Shown: positions 33,298 through 43,523, numbered from the stretch's first letter. The stretch is 64,000 bases of DNA from Sporolituus thermophilus DSM 23256 (GCF_900102435.1 NZ_FNBU01000007.1:1-64000), one strand, 5' to 3'. Numbers and translations: made by a program. Notes: a model not told the origin generated them from the sequence alone.

Positions 33298-33315
33298 TTG
33301 CAATTTTCGTGCCAA
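33298..33315 (-). promoter_or_regulatory. Sigma-54 (-24/-12) promoter
   Basis: On the minus strand TTGGCAC-N5-TTGCAA matches the sigma-54 consensus at both boxes. It lies about 60 nt before the CoA-transferase start. The gene on the other side encodes a sigma-54 activator, and the ~100 bp between (33316-33420) may hold its binding sites. Confidence 0.9.
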
Positions 33316-33354
33316 AATTCACAAGATTAAAAATCAACAAAAATCTGCGGCCCA

Positions 33355-33391
33355 AAAAAAATACTTGATGCGGTAAAGCATCAAGTATTTT
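33355..33391 (-). terminator. Terminator of the sigma-54 activator gene
   Basis: aatacttgatgc/gcatcaagtatt stem with T run on the minus strand. Confidence 0.8.
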
Positions 33392-33420
33392 GGCGAATGA
33401 TTTTAACTATATTGTTTATA

Positions 33421-35217
33421 TTATATGTGCACGCGATGCTCCCATGCATCGTGTTGATGCACCGAATCATCACTCAGTGTTGTCCGGTATTCTTTAAGTT
33501 TGCGGACAATTGTCGATTGGTTCACCCCTAAGGCCTGGGCCGCCTTGCGGGTTGTGCCGTACTTAGCCATCGCCCGGCAGATCAGCTGGCGTTCAAGCTG
33601 CGAAATTGCCTGCCGCCAAGGCACAATGGTATTGAGCTTAACTGCTTGGGCGGGACAACGAAGCTCATCCTGCAAAAAATCCGGCAGGTGTCGCATTTCA
33701 ATTATCGGTTCATTGACCAGGACTATCAGACGTTCAATAATATTTTCTACCTCGCGGACATTGCCGGGCCAATCGTAGCGCATCAACTGCTCAACGACCT
33801 CGGGGGCAAGCGCTTTTGTTTTACCGTGTTTGCGATTAAACTTTTGCAAAAAAAAGTGCAGCAAAGCCGGCAAGTCTTCCCGCCGTTCCCGCAAGGGGGG
33901 AATTTCTATATTTATGACATTCAGGCGGTAAAACAAATCGTCACGAAACTCGCCTTTTTTTACCATCATGGCCAGGTCCCGGTTGGTAGCGGCAATAATC
34001 CGCACATCAACCGGGATTGGCTTAACGCCGCCCACCCTGGTAATTTCTTTGTCCTGAATAGCCCTGAGTAGTTTGACCTGCAGGTTGACAGGCAGCTCGC
34101 CGATTTCGTCCAAAAACAACGTACCGCTGGCAGCCAATTCGAACATTCCCGGCTTGCCTTCGCGCTTGGCCCCGGTAAAAGCCCCTCCTTGGTATCCAAA
34201 CAATTCAGACTCGAGCAAGTTCTCCGGTATGGCACCACAATTAATTTTTATTAACGGTTTGTCACACCGCGAACTGAGATAATGAATTTTTGAGGCTACT
34301 ACTTCTTTTCCCACCCCAGATTCGCCGGTAATTAACACGGTCGAGTCCACCTGCGCCACCCGGCTTGCCAGTTCCAAAATCCGCTGCATCGTCGGACTTT
34401 GCGCCACGATGTCATGGCTAGCCAGCTGTTGCCGCCGGATTTCATCTTCATAACGTTTTTTAATTTCAACCGTAGTTTTCAACTCTTCTTTAAGCTTCAT
34501 CAGCACGGTTATGTCTCGAACGTTGACTACCACTAACCTTATTTGCCCATTGTCTCCCAAAACCGGTGTACCGGTAGCCATTATTTTTGTCCCTTTTTTC
34601 GGCCCTTGAGTGATTTCCAGCATTACAGTGCACGACTGTTTTTTAGTTATTGCTTCAATAGCCGCCGAATTGCTATATAAACCGGCAGCTACCAGTTCGT
34701 AGGGTGTCCTGCCCCGTACCTCCTCGCGGGAAAATCCGCAAATTCTTTCCCATGACGAATTGACCCTGATGATCCGCGCATTATGGTCACAAATATACAG
34801 TCCGTCATAAGATGACTCAAAAATCGCTTCAAATTCGTTGGCCAACATTTTGGCCTGCCTAAGCTCCTTGTTTTCTGCCGCTAAGAACTTTAAAATATCA
34901 TTTTTGGCGATAAACCCTCGCAAACAGCCCCTTTGTTTGTTTCCCACCACCAAAATGTCTTCAAAAGCAGCTAATAAAGCCTCATCCAGTTCGTCATCCT
35001 CACCGAGCAAGACAGTCTTTACTATATATCCCTCCAATGCGGCCGCATTTTGCCCAATCAGATCCCGCAGCCGCACGATCCCCAAGTATGTATTGTTTTT
35101 GCCGACTACAGGCAATGCCGCATACGGGACTTGGGCAAATACCTTAAGCGCAGCGTCCGTATCCATATCAACACAGAGAAACGGCCGAAACTGCCAAGCA
35201 AGCTCTTTAACCAGCAA
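33421..35217 (-). CDS. Sigma-54-dependent activator (CBS-PAS-AAA-Fis)
   Basis: A 598-aa enhancer-binding protein. Residues ~1-110 are a CBS pair that may sense nucleotides, ~125-240 a PAS domain, ~265-500 the AAA+ domain with 'GESGVGKE' and an intact GAFTGA loop that contacts sigma-54, and ~550-590 a Fis-type helix-turn-helix ('TTRKAAQALGVNQSTIVRKL'). The start is TTG after AGGGGGG. It is followed by a -24/-12 promoter in front of the CoA-transferase operon, which is its probable target. The signal is unknown. Confidence 0.93.
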   Translation of the reverse strand: MLVKELAWQFRPFLCVDMDTDAALKVFAQVPYAALPVVGKNNTYLGIVRLRDLIGQNAAALEGYIVKTVLLGEDDELDEALLAAFEDILVVGNKQRGCLRGFIAKNDILKFLAAENKELRQAKMLANEFEAIFESSYDGLYICDHNARIIRVNSSWERICGFSREEVRGRTPYELVAAGLYSNSAAIEAITKKQSCTVMLEITQGPKKGTKIMATGTPVLGDNGQIRLVVVNVRDITVLMKLKEELKTTVEIKKRYEDEIRRQQLASHDIVAQSPTMQRILELASRVAQVDSTVLITGESGVGKEVVASKIHYLSSRCDKPLIKINCGAIPENLLESELFGYQGGAFTGAKREGKPGMFELAASGTLFLDEIGELPVNLQVKLLRAIQDKEITRVGGVKPIPVDVRIIAATNRDLAMMVKKGEFRDDLFYRLNVINIEIPPLRERREDLPALLHFFLQKFNRKHGKTKALAPEVVEQLMRYDWPGNVREVENIIERLIVLVNEPIIEMRHLPDFLQDELRCPAQAVKLNTIVPWRQAISQLERQLICRAMAKYGTTRKAAQALGVNQSTIVRKLKEYRTTLSDDSVHQHDAWEHRVHI

Positions 35218-35295
35218 AACGGCGCCCCCCCTTTTTCGATTTTTCGAAAATTACCGTCATTTTAAGCTTAAACTACTACGGATTACTTGTAAAGA

Positions 35296-35334
35296 AAAAG
35301 ACAAAAACCTGTAGGACTAAAACCGTCCTACAGG
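35296..35334 (-). terminator. Terminator of the GntR gene
   Basis: cctgtaggac/gtcctacagg hairpin followed by a T-rich stretch on the minus strand. Confidence 0.8.
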
Positions 35335-35386
35335 TCGATTATTTCGGCCGTCATGGCCGGCAAGCATATATTTATAATACCTACAG

Positions 35387-36358
35387 TTATAGCGTCTGGG
35401 CCACCAGTTTGGCGACAATTTGGTGCAGTGACCCCTGGTCAATTTCATAGTAAAAAACGATTATCTCCTGGCTATCCATCGCCAAATGCCGTACCAGGTG
35501 CTCCCGCTCCTCACAGACCAGGAGAACACGGTGGGTGGCAATAAACCGCCGCAGTTCATCCCGGTCGCCGGAAAGAGTTACATCCAAATCCACGCCGGTA
35601 ATGTTAACCCGCACCAGTAGCCGTTTAAGGGCTTCCACAAACCGGTCGGTCAGGGCGATCACGCCAATACTGTTGCCAGCCGGCAACCGTGCCAGCCTTA
35701 TAACAGCCTCCAGGCTGGGCACCGTGGCCGCGGCGATCAGTTTCGGACTTGGCCCCATAAGTTTGCTGACGACCGCCTGATGCTCCATTGTTGTCACCAC
35801 TAAGTCGCAGGCGTGAAGAAGCTGAACCGGCACCTTCCCGCTTTCCAGTTCGTCAAGCAGCACTGTTTCAAAATGAACGTTGGCAACTTGGTCAATCTGC
35901 CGGATAAAACGGCGGGTAAATTCGACGGTACATTCTACGACGGCAACCCGCAGCTGGCGTACCGCCTCGGCTTTTTCTTTGGCGCGAATGGCGACAAAGG
36001 CGGCAAACTGTTCGACCGTAAAGCCTAAGTCCAGCACTTTGGCCATGGCATCGTCAATGATGCGCAATAGCCGTTCCCGCCGGCTGCCGGCAATAACGTC
36101 AAAATCGTCGCTTTGAGTTTCGGCCGCACGGACAAACGTGCCCCGACCCTGGCGCGCTTCCAGAATGCCCTCCAGCAGCAGCTCCTTGTAGGCGGCGCTA
36201 ACCGTATTGCGACTTATGCCGAGTTCGGCGGATAGTTCACGTTCGGTCGGCAGTTTGTCCCCCGGCTTGTACTCGCCGCTTTTTATTTTTTCCAGGATGA
36301 AGTTTTTCACTTGCAAATAAATCGGGATGCCTACTCGCTGCAAAAACATCAGGCTCAC
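35387..36358 (-). CDS. GntR-family regulator with ligand domain
   Basis: A 323-aa repressor/activator. The N-terminal GntR winged helix (residues ~10-75) has 'KLPTERELSAELGISRNTVSAAYKEL' and 'RQGRGTFV'. The C-terminal ~200 residues look like a periplasmic-binding-like sensor rather than UTRA or an aminotransferase. GTG start after GAGGTAAGG (ATG at 36349 is possible). It lies upstream of the sigma-54 activator and could control the fermentation operons; no binding site is proven, although the palindrome at 28724-28745 is a candidate. Confidence 0.85.
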   Translation of the reverse strand: MSLMFLQRVGIPIYLQVKNFILEKIKSGEYKPGDKLPTERELSAELGISRNTVSAAYKELLLEGILEARQGRGTFVRAAETQSDDFDVIAGSRRERLLRIIDDAMAKVLDLGFTVEQFAAFVAIRAKEKAEAVRQLRVAVVECTVEFTRRFIRQIDQVANVHFETVLLDELESGKVPVQLLHACDLVVTTMEHQAVVSKLMGPSPKLIAAATVPSLEAVIRLARLPAGNSIGVIALTDRFVEALKRLLVRVNITGVDLDVTLSGDRDELRRFIATHRVLLVCEEREHLVRHLAMDSQEIIVFYYEIDQGSLHQIVAKLVAQTL

Positions 36359-36406
36359 CCTTACCTCGGCTTGTTCGTTGAAGCCAAGCCATCAATCTCC
36401 ATTAAG

Positions 36407-36892
36407 TTATTTCCCGGCAATATCGATAAATTCCGCCTCAACCTGCCCGTCAGCCGTAATGGTCAAGATGCCAATACTGGGCCTGCTACCGCCGCGGGGA
36501 CGGGCCGCGCTGCCGGGATTGAAAATAATGAGCCTGCCGTGGCGGGCGAGATACGGAACATGCGTATGACCAAATACCACAATATCCACCTCGTACTTTT
36601 CGCCCCACCACACCAGCTCGTTAAACCTTACGCGGGCCTGGTAGCGATGGCCGTGAGTCAGCCAGATTTTCTTGCCGCCAGCATCAACAAATTCGTCGAT
36701 TTTGGCCGCAGTCAAGCCGTCGCAGTTGCCGGCGGCGGCAATCACCTTGAGCCCGCTGAGTTCGGCAAGCAAATTAGCGTCCTGACTGTAGTCACCGGCG
36801 TGAAGCCACAAGTCTACCGGTCCGCCGGCAAAAATGGCCCGCCGGATGGCGGCCGCATCGCCATGGGTATCGCTGATAACGCCAATCCTCAT
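36407..36892 (-). CDS. YfcE/MJ0936-type phosphodiesterase
   Basis: A 161-aa calcineurin-like metallophosphoesterase. Metal motifs 'SDTHGD', 'HAGDYSQD', 'GNCDG', 'THGH' and 'GHTHVPY' are all present. Its ATG overlaps the rdgB stop by ATGA, and the order rph-rdgB-yfcE is common in Firmicutes. Natural substrate uncertain. Confidence 0.93.
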   Translation of the reverse strand: MRIGVISDTHGDAAAIRRAIFAGGPVDLWLHAGDYSQDANLLAELSGLKVIAAAGNCDGLTAAKIDEFVDAGGKKIWLTHGHRYQARVRFNELVWWGEKYEVDIVVFGHTHVPYLARHGRLIIFNPGSAARPRGGSRPSIGILTITADGQVEAEFIDIAGK

Positions 36893-37485
36893 CGCTGCCG
36901 CTCCGCAAGCATCGCAGCCATTTGCCGTAAAGCCTTGCCCCGATGGCTGACCGCGTTTTTTTCGGTAATAGTCAGTTCGGCCACCGTCTTCCCCAGCTCA
37001 GGTAGATAGAGGAGGGGGTCATAGCCAAAGCCGCCAGTCCCGCGCGGCTGCTCTAAAATAATTCCCTCGCAGGCGCCTTCGGTTACCAGCAGTGTACCGT
37101 CTTCATCAAGAAAGGCGAGGACGCAGCGGAAACGCGCCGATCGCCGCTGAATCGGTACGCCGGCCAGTTCGCACAGCAGCTTGGCGTTGTTGGCCGCATC
37201 GCCCGCTCCCTCCCCGGCATAGCGGGCAGAAAAAACGCCAGGTGCACCGCCCAAAGCATCTACTTCCAGCCCCGAATCGTCGGCTAAACAGGCCATACCG
37301 GTATAGCGGGCATAATGTTTCGCCTTTAATACAGCATTGGCCGCAAAAGTATCGCCGTCTTCCACGGCATCGGGGATAGCACCGAAATCGCGCAGCGACC
37401 GCAAATTAACAGGCAAATCGGCCAGGGCGGCGGCAATTTCCGCAACTTTGCCGGCATTGCGAGTAGCTACGACAATCTCTTTCAC
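36889..37485 (-). CDS. rdgB: XTP/dITP diphosphatase
   Basis: A 198-aa house-cleaning nucleotidase (HAM1/RdgB) that hydrolyses XTP, ITP and their deoxy forms. 'ATRNAGK', '[12 protein letters not shown]' and 'GFGYDPL' are present. The start is GTG at 37485, overlapping the rph stop (GTGA), with GGGGCGGG as ribosome binding site; the frame to 37506 lies inside rph. Confidence 0.95.
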   Translation of the reverse strand: MKEIVVATRNAGKVAEIAAALADLPVNLRSLRDFGAIPDAVEDGDTFAANAVLKAKHYARYTGMACLADDSGLEVDALGGAPGVFSARYAGEGAGDAANNAKLLCELAGVPIQRRSARFRCVLAFLDEDGTLLVTEGACEGIILEQPRGTGGFGYDPLLYLPELGKTVAELTITEKNAVSHRGKALRQMAAMLAERQR

Positions 37486-38222
37486 GGCACCCGCCCCACT
37501 TTCCACGACAATTCACCCAATACTTCTTTTTGATAGTCAATCAGTTCGGCAATGCCCCGTTCGCCAAGAGTCAACATCTCGGCGAGCTGCGCCTTGGTAA
37601 AGGGGTGTTTTTCCCCGGTGCCCTGCACTTCCACCAAATCGCCGTTGCCGGTCATAACGATATTCATATCCACGATGGCGGCTGAATCCTCGGCGTAACA
37701 CAAGTCGAGGACGGCTGTCCCGTCAACGACCCCCACGCTGACGGCAGCGAGAAAATCTTTAATCGGAAAGGGCTTTTCGGGGTCGGTATAAATGGTGTTG
37801 ACGGCGTCTACCAGGGCGACGAACGCCCCGGTAATAGAAGCGGTGCGGGTGCCGCCGTCAGCCTGGATGACGTCGCAGTCGATCCAAACCGTTCGTTCAC
37901 CCAGGGCTTTAAGGTCTACAACACTGCGCAGCGCCCGCCCGATGAGCCGCTGAATTTCGTGGGTCCGGCCGGTCAGGCGGCCTTTGGCCGCTTCCCGGAT
38001 ATTACGCGTCTGGGTAGAGCGGGGCAGCAGCGAATATTCGGCCGTAATCCAGCCCTCGCCGGTGCCTTTGAGAAAGGGCGGCACCTTCTCTTCGATCGTG
38101 GCGGCGCAAATGACTTTGGTGTCGCCTACTTCAATCAAAACCGAACCTTCGGCATGCTTTAAATAATGGCGGGTAATAGAAATGGGACGCAGATCAGCAG
38201 CCTGCCGGCCGTCAATTCTCAT
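37482..38222 (-). CDS. rph: Ribonuclease PH
   Basis: A 246-aa phosphorolytic 3'-5' exoribonuclease that trims tRNA 3' ends. '[18 protein letters not shown]', '[13 protein letters not shown]' and '[18 protein letters not shown]' are diagnostic. AGGAGG lies about 8 nt before the ATG. It is followed by overlapping rdgB and phosphodiesterase genes. Confidence 0.97.
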   Translation of the reverse strand: MRIDGRQAADLRPISITRHYLKHAEGSVLIEVGDTKVICAATIEEKVPPFLKGTGEGWITAEYSLLPRSTQTRNIREAAKGRLTGRTHEIQRLIGRALRSVVDLKALGERTVWIDCDVIQADGGTRTASITGAFVALVDAVNTIYTDPEKPFPIKDFLAAVSVGVVDGTAVLDLCYAEDSAAIVDMNIVMTGNGDLVEVQGTGEKHPFTKAQLAEMLTLGERGIAELIDYQKEVLGELSWKVGRVP

Positions 38223-38233
38223 GCAAACGCCTC

Positions 38234-39556
38234 CTAAACTCTGGTTAAAGTATACTGCTCCTGGTCTTGCAAGAAATAATGCTGGAACTTACCTTGCTTG
38301 GCGGCGGCCTGTACAGCTTCGACCGCCCCCTGCCGGCAGCGTGGGCAGCTATTCCGGGGAATGATACCGATAAAGGCCGACTTGTAGCCGAACCCGTACC
38401 CTTCGGCTTCGGTCGCGATGGTTATGTAGCCGTGACAGCACGGGCACTGCCGCACTGTTTCCACCTGGTGCTCACGGATGCCACTGTCATCATAATAAAT
38501 CCCCCGCCGGCGCTGCCAGAAATCGCCGGCCTGCGCCACCGCCCGGCGGCGCAGTTCATCCCGCCGCGCCCATGTTTCCCGCCAATCCTGCACCAAGCGG
38601 CGGATATAGGCCGTAGTCGCCGCTGATTGGTGGCGGACAGACTGGTCGAAATCGGGCTCTACCACCTTGCTGTAGTCTAGCCCGGCCATTGCCAAAATAA
38701 TGCCGGTATTGACATAGGGCAATGCGTCCTCAATTGAATAGCCGCCTTCCAGGACGGCAATATTGGCCTTTAGTTTGTCCGCCAGCCGGGCGTAGCCCTG
38801 GGCGGTAATCGCCATATTGGCCAGCGGGTCGCTATAATGATTATCCTGTCCGGCCGAGTTGATCACGATGTCGGGCCGAAACTCTTCCAAAACCGGCAAA
38901 ATTAAGTTGTCCAGCACATAGTGCAGCCCTTCGTCGGTCGTCCCCGGCGGCAGCGGCAGATTTATCGTGGTGGCAAACGCTCCCGGGCTGCCCGTCTCGT
39001 CCGTAAACCCGGTGCCAGGATACAGGGTGCGCCCGTCTTGGTGAAAAGAAATAAACAAGGTGTCGGGGTCATGGTAAAAAATATCCTGCGTACCGTCGCC
39101 GTGATGCACATCGGTATCGACAATAGCCACCCGGCCCACTCCATAGCGGCGGCGCAAATATTCTACCATAATGGCCTCGATATTGATAGTGCAAAAGCCC
39201 CTGGTCCCATGAACAACACGCATGGCATGATGTCCGGGAGGCCGCACAAGTGCAAAGGCCCGCGCCACTTCCCCGGTCATAACGGCGTCGGCGGCCGTCA
39301 TAGCGCCGCCGGCCGAAACAAGATGGGCATCGGTAATCAGGGAAGCGATATCGGGCACGCCAATGTGGACGGCCTCGACATCATGCAGCGCCGCCAGGCG
39401 TGGTTTATACTCGCGGATATTAGCCAGATCAAGGATGCCTTCCTCGACAATTTGGTCGCGGGTATAAAGTAGCCGTTCCTCCCGTTCGGGATGGGTCGGG
39501 GTAATTGCCCAGTCAAAAGCCGGAAAAAAGACTAAACCGAGCGGTTTACCTGGCAT
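38234..39556 (-). CDS. Histone-deacetylase-family hydrolase with zinc ribbon
   Basis: A 440-aa protein. Residues ~1-330 are an HDAC/acetoin-utilization type deacetylase domain with 'RPPGHHA', '[11 protein letters not shown]' (zinc ligands) and '[11 protein letters not shown]'. The last ~90 residues hold two CxxC-type pairs ('CPCC' and 'CPRC'), probably a zinc ribbon, not usual in this family. The ATG at 39556 after GGGAGGGG is preferred to the longer frame. It overlaps the oxoprolinase-like gene by 11 nt. It may act on acetylated small amines or proteins; substrate unknown. Confidence 0.87.
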   Translation of the reverse strand: MPGKPLGLVFFPAFDWAITPTHPEREERLLYTRDQIVEEGILDLANIREYKPRLAALHDVEAVHIGVPDIASLITDAHLVSAGGAMTAADAVMTGEVARAFALVRPPGHHAMRVVHGTRGFCTINIEAIMVEYLRRRYGVGRVAIVDTDVHHGDGTQDIFYHDPDTLFISFHQDGRTLYPGTGFTDETGSPGAFATTINLPLPPGTTDEGLHYVLDNLILPVLEEFRPDIVINSAGQDNHYSDPLANMAITAQGYARLADKLKANIAVLEGGYSIEDALPYVNTGIILAMAGLDYSKVVEPDFDQSVRHQSAATTAYIRRLVQDWRETWARRDELRRRAVAQAGDFWQRRRGIYYDDSGIREHQVETVRQCPCCHGYITIATEAEGYGFGYKSAFIGIIPRNSCPRCRQGAVEAVQAAAKQGKFQHYFLQDQEQYTLTRV

Positions 39557-41213
39557 CGCTGCCCCTCCCTTCACGCCAGGCGGTAACAACCCCTGGCCGA
39601 ATTTGCTGCTGACAAGTTAAAATTTTGCCGGTCGTACTAAAACCGCGTACCAGATTGAACTCTTCCTCATAAACCGTTTCCGCTTCACCGACCGGAATGC
39701 CAAGCTGCGCCGCCCGCTCGGCCAAGTGACGGCCGGCCAAGTCGCGCATGTCCGCCAGCCGGAGCTGCCGCCGCGCGAGCGGTGCGCGTAAGGACTGTTC
39801 TGCGACCGTATAATACCCCTGGGCCGTATCAGCCCGTACCGTTACGGTAAGCGTCGGCCGGGCAACAGCCGCACCGATGGCATTAGCCACTACCGCCCGA
39901 TCAGGAACGTGCACCGGCAGGCCCAATTTAGTTGCCACTACCGTCGCCAGGGCGGCGGCGCCGCCGACGGCAACGATGCGGCGGGGAGTAAACTGTAGGC
40001 TATGAACAATGTCATCCACCTTATAAACCGGCCGGTTGTGATGTTCCGCCAACATAGCGGCAATGGCCCGACAAATCGTCGCGGCGGCCGCGTCCAAAAC
40101 GGTGCGGGCCGTTTCCTCCGCATGCCTAGCCGGGTCGAGCTGGCGCATCGCCGCCAGTGCCTGTTCGCGGTCGCCAAAACTGGCTATGCCGGCAACAATC
40201 ATGGCATCCGCAACCGTCGGCACAGGACCGCCGGCGGCCATGGCCGGGCCGCGCCGCTCAGGGCCAACGGCAATAGAGTCTCCTTCCCGGCGTACAAAGC
40301 TGTCGCCGCCAACCCCTACCGATTTAAGCCAAAAGGCCCTTACTGCCGTCGGATAGCCGTTGATGCTGGCGCCCCGGGCGGCAAAAAGCGGCGCGCCGCT
40401 CTGCCATAAAGCAATGTCGGTAGTGGTGCCGCCAATATCCAGCGATACAGCTTCATCGGCCACGTCGGTCAAAGCCATGATGCCCAGGACACTGGCCGCC
40501 GGACCGGTGAACACGGCTTCCACGGGTTGGCGCCTGGCGGCCGGCAGGGGCAGTGTCCCGCCGTCGGCTTTGAGAATATATACCGGCGCGGTAATGCCGC
40601 GCTCGGCCAACGCCTGTTCGACCGCATCGGCAAAAGCGGCAAACCGGCGCCACACGGCGGCGTTATAGTAGGCTGAATTGGTCCGCCGCCAAAAATTGAG
40701 CGACCCGCAAACTTGAGAAGCCAGCGTAATATGTTCCGGCCGGGCCGCCTGTTCGACCCACTGGGCCACGGTCAGCTCATGGGCCGGATTGCGTACGGCA
40801 AATTTACCGGAAACGGCAAAAACGCGCCGGCCGGCAAACCGGCGGCAGGCCGCGGTTACCTCCGCTTGGGTGGGCGCCGCCACTTCCCGTCCCCGATGAT
40901 CAATATAGCCGGACAGCACTACCGGTTCTTCCGGCACCATACCGGTGATGTCCAGTCCCGGCCCGGGAATGATTATAAGGCCGACTTGGTCGGTCTTATT
41001 TTCCACCAGGGCGTTGGTAACAATCGTCGTCGACAGCGCCACCCGTTCGATGCTGTCGGCCGTAAGTCCGGCCAAAGCGGCATCCATCGCGGCGAGAATT
41101 CCGGCCAGAAGCTCACCGTGGGTAGTAGGGCGTTTGGCCTGGGCAACGACCTGGCCGCCCTCAACGATAACGGCGTCCGTAAACGTCCCGCCCACATCGA
41201 TCCCCAGTAACAT
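39546..41213 (-). CDS. Hydantoinase/oxoprolinase-family protein
   Basis: A 555-aa ATP-dependent ring-opening enzyme family member (HyuA type). ASKHA motifs 'GIDVGGTFTDAVIVE' at the N-terminus and 'LDIGGTTTDIALW' near residue 260 are present. It is not joined to a HyuB partner. It overlaps and probably shares a transcript with the deacetylase-like gene. The substrate cannot be told from sequence. Confidence 0.87.
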   Translation of the reverse strand: MLLGIDVGGTFTDAVIVEGGQVVAQAKRPTTHGELLAGILAAMDAALAGLTADSIERVALSTTIVTNALVENKTDQVGLIIIPGPGLDITGMVPEEPVVLSGYIDHRGREVAAPTQAEVTAACRRFAGRRVFAVSGKFAVRNPAHELTVAQWVEQAARPEHITLASQVCGSLNFWRRTNSAYYNAAVWRRFAAFADAVEQALAERGITAPVYILKADGGTLPLPAARRQPVEAVFTGPAASVLGIMALTDVADEAVSLDIGGTTTDIALWQSGAPLFAARGASINGYPTAVRAFWLKSVGVGGDSFVRREGDSIAVGPERRGPAMAAGGPVPTVADAMIVAGIASFGDREQALAAMRQLDPARHAEETARTVLDAAAATICRAIAAMLAEHHNRPVYKVDDIVHSLQFTPRRIVAVGGAAALATVVATKLGLPVHVPDRAVVANAIGAAVARPTLTVTVRADTAQGYYTVAEQSLRAPLARRQLRLADMRDLAGRHLAERAAQLGIPVGEAETVYEEEFNLVRGFSTTGKILTCQQQIRPGVVTAWREGRGSDAR

Positions 41214-41357
41214 ACATCATCCCTTCTTTCCGCTTGCTCCGCTTGTTTCAATATTCACCGTAGGCCCAGGCAATCCTCCCTAAGCGCCTGGAAATCTCAT
41301 GCAAAAAGCGGCTTGGCAGCGGGCTTGGCCACCGGTCCGAAAAAGTCCGGCGCAGAC

Positions 41358-41389
41358 AAAAAAGGAGGATAGTTGTAGTCTATCCTCCT
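41358..41389 (-). terminator. Terminator of CofE-like gene
   Basis: aggaggatag/ctatcctcct hairpin followed by TTTTTT on the minus strand. Confidence 0.85.
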
Positions 41390-41399
41390 GTGGATGGCT

Positions 41400-42068
41400 T
41401 TAACCTGCCGCCGGCGTGCGGGCCTCTACCTCGGCATAGTTTTTGATAATCACGATCGGCGTCTGTTCCGACGCGTTGCCAAAGGGATTATCAATAAGAA
41501 TCTGCGCCAGGCGCTTGGGGTCGAGCCCTTCGGTAACGCCCAGCACGGCCGCTCGTTTCAGGTCGTTGACATCGGCGACCGCCGCGCCATAGCAGCCCAG
41601 CCGCTTTTTAATCTCTTCCGCTACCCCGCTCGGATTGGCCGGCCCATACACAATATGTTTGTCAAAGGGCGGCATGGTACCGGTGACATCATCAATCAGC
41701 GCCGCCTGCTCGCCGGCCAGCTCGTAGAAAACACCGCTCTTGCCGACCAGTTTGGCCAGCATGCCGATAATCATGGCAAAAAACATGCGCCACTCCCCTT
41801 CATGGTTCATGGCCGCCTGCATGCCATAAATACTGGACAGGCTTCCCTTCTGCGGCACAAACCGGCACATAATCCGCGCCAAAAAGCCCGGTTTAAGTTC
41901 TTCCGGCCGGATAATCCGCCCTTGGGTAATGGCGACGACGCTTTCGGCCACGGAAACAACATCGCCCGGTCCAACCCGGTCTTTAGCATATTCTTCAATG
42001 ATATCCACAATATTATCTTTGGGAGTCAAAATGCGCGTGCGCACCGGCTCCAACTTTAGCTCCGCCAT
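41400..42068 (-). CDS. CofE-like (F420-0:glutamate ligase family) protein
   Basis: A 222-aa protein of the CofE superfamily, which joins glutamate to a phospho-lactyl cofactor in F420 makers. '[17 protein letters not shown]' and '[15 protein letters not shown]' match the family. F420 is not expected in this host and no other cof genes are present, so it probably has another gamma-glutamyl ligase role. AGGAGG lies 8-9 nt before the ATG; it follows the 177-aa gene by 12 nt. Confidence 0.82.
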   Translation of the reverse strand: MAELKLEPVRTRILTPKDNIVDIIEEYAKDRVGPGDVVSVAESVVAITQGRIIRPEELKPGFLARIMCRFVPQKGSLSSIYGMQAAMNHEGEWRMFFAMIIGMLAKLVGKSGVFYELAGEQAALIDDVTGTMPPFDKHIVYGPANPSGVAEEIKKRLGCYGAAVADVNDLKRAAVLGVTEGLDPKRLAQILIDNPFGNASEQTPIVIIKNYAEVEARTPAAG

Positions 42069-42080
42069 AATGTTTACCTC

Positions 42081-42614
42081 CTATGCTGCCACGCCTGCCG
42101 CCAGGGCCCGCTTAATTTCGTCGGCCGTCATCACCAGACGCGTTTTCTGGATATACCAGTCAGAACGGGCCACTACCTGGTAAACGATGTCGATCGGCAT
42201 GTCTACCATCTGCCTGAGGGCATCCCGGATATCGCCATTTTTGGCCGTGAACTGCACGGTGAGAATTATCGCGCCGCCGGTCGTTTTGGGAATGATAACG
42301 GCTTCCCAGTAACCGTCGGTACGAGGGTTGGCCTCAAGGGTCAGCCGCGATTGCACTTCTGCCAGGTCGTACTGCTCATAGGGCAGCAAATGCCGAGGAT
42401 ACGCATCCATGATGGTGCCGTCCTGCGTTCCTTTGTTGACAAAAGGAACTTTGCAGGAAAAAATAGCCTTGTCGGTGCTAAGCTTGTCCAAAACAAAATC
42501 AGTGCGCTGGTCAACGAGGAACTCAAACTCCGCATCGCCCTGCCGGACAATGTATAGCCACACGGCGAGGATAACGATACCGGCTATAACCAAAAGCCAG
42601 GTGAGAAACTCCAC
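42081..42614 (-). CDS. Membrane-anchored hypothetical protein
   Basis: A 177-aa protein with one N-terminal membrane segment (residues ~5-24) and a mainly beta soluble part. GTG start after GGAGGAG. It lies directly upstream of the CofE-like gene and downstream of murI. No domain is recognised; it could be extracytoplasmic or cytoplasmic depending on anchor orientation. Confidence 0.75.
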   Translation of the reverse strand: MEFLTWLLVIAGIVILAVWLYIVRQGDAEFEFLVDQRTDFVLDKLSTDKAIFSCKVPFVNKGTQDGTIMDAYPRHLLPYEQYDLAEVQSRLTLEANPRTDGYWEAVIIPKTTGGAIILTVQFTAKNGDIRDALRQMVDMPIDIVYQVVARSDWYIQKTRLVMTADEIKRALAAGVAA

Positions 42615-42713
42615 TTGTCACTCCTCCATCTTCCAATATTGCGCTCCGCCGCCCGCCGGTGCCAAAGCGCCAAGCAAAAAGGTCATTGCCATTGTTGCCA
42701 CAGCCAGACGTCG

Positions 42714-43523
42714 TTAGACGTCTGGCATGCTCGTCATGTCAACTTTTTCAAAGGCAGGAAGCGGCCCGGGGATAATGCGGGCCGTCAGCCGCTTGGCCCG
42801 CTCCAGGTCAGCGGAAAAACAAAACCGCACCGAACCCGGCCCTTCACCCCAAAGGTCATGCCCGGCCAGCAAGCTGGCCGCGTCCAAAGCCGTTTCCCGG
42901 GCCGGGTTGACAATGGTTACCGCCGGTCCCAGATAGCGGCTAATAACAGGGTTAATAAACGGATAATGGGTACAGCCAAGAATAAGCGCATCCACGCCTG
43001 CATCCCGGAGCGGCCGAAGATACTCGGCCACTGCCGCTTCCACTGCCGGACCTTCCAGTTGTTCCCGTTCGATTAACGGCACCAGCTTGGGACAGGCTTG
43101 AAGAGCGACAACGGCCTTCGCATCAATCGCCCTGGCCGTCCGCTCGTGCAGGCCGCTGGCCACCGTCGCCTGGGTGGCGATGACGCCGATCCGTCCGCTC
43201 CGGCTGGCCGCTAACGCCGACCGTATGCCGGTATTGACCCCCACCACCGGAAAGGGAAACTCGCGCCGAGCCATATCGAGGCCAACCGCGGTCATAGTAT
43301 TGCAGGCTACTACCACCATTTTTACCTTTTGTTCCGTAAAGAACCGCAAAATTTGCCGCATAAAGGTCAAGATTTCCGTCGGCGGACGATCACCGTAGGG
43401 TATGCGGGCCGTATCGCCGAAATAGATAAAGTGCTCGTCAGGCATCAGTTCCAATAACTCTTTGACTACCGTCAGCCCGCCAATTCCGGAATCACATACG
43501 CCAATCGGCCGATTGTCTCCCAT
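42714..43523 (-). CDS. murI: Glutamate racemase
   Basis: A 269-aa enzyme making D-glutamate for peptidoglycan. 'VCDSGIGGLTV', 'VVACNT' and 'ILGCTHYP' contain the catalytic Asp and the two Cys. GGAGG precedes the ATG. Length is normal. Confidence 0.96.
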   Translation of the reverse strand: MGDNRPIGVCDSGIGGLTVVKELLELMPDEHFIYFGDTARIPYGDRPPTEILTFMRQILRFFTEQKVKMVVVACNTMTAVGLDMARREFPFPVVGVNTGIRSALAASRSGRIGVIATQATVASGLHERTARAIDAKAVVALQACPKLVPLIEREQLEGPAVEAAVAEYLRPLRDAGVDALILGCTHYPFINPVISRYLGPAVTIVNPARETALDAASLLAGHDLWGEGPGSVRFCFSADLERAKRLTARIIPGPLPAFEKVDMTSMPDV

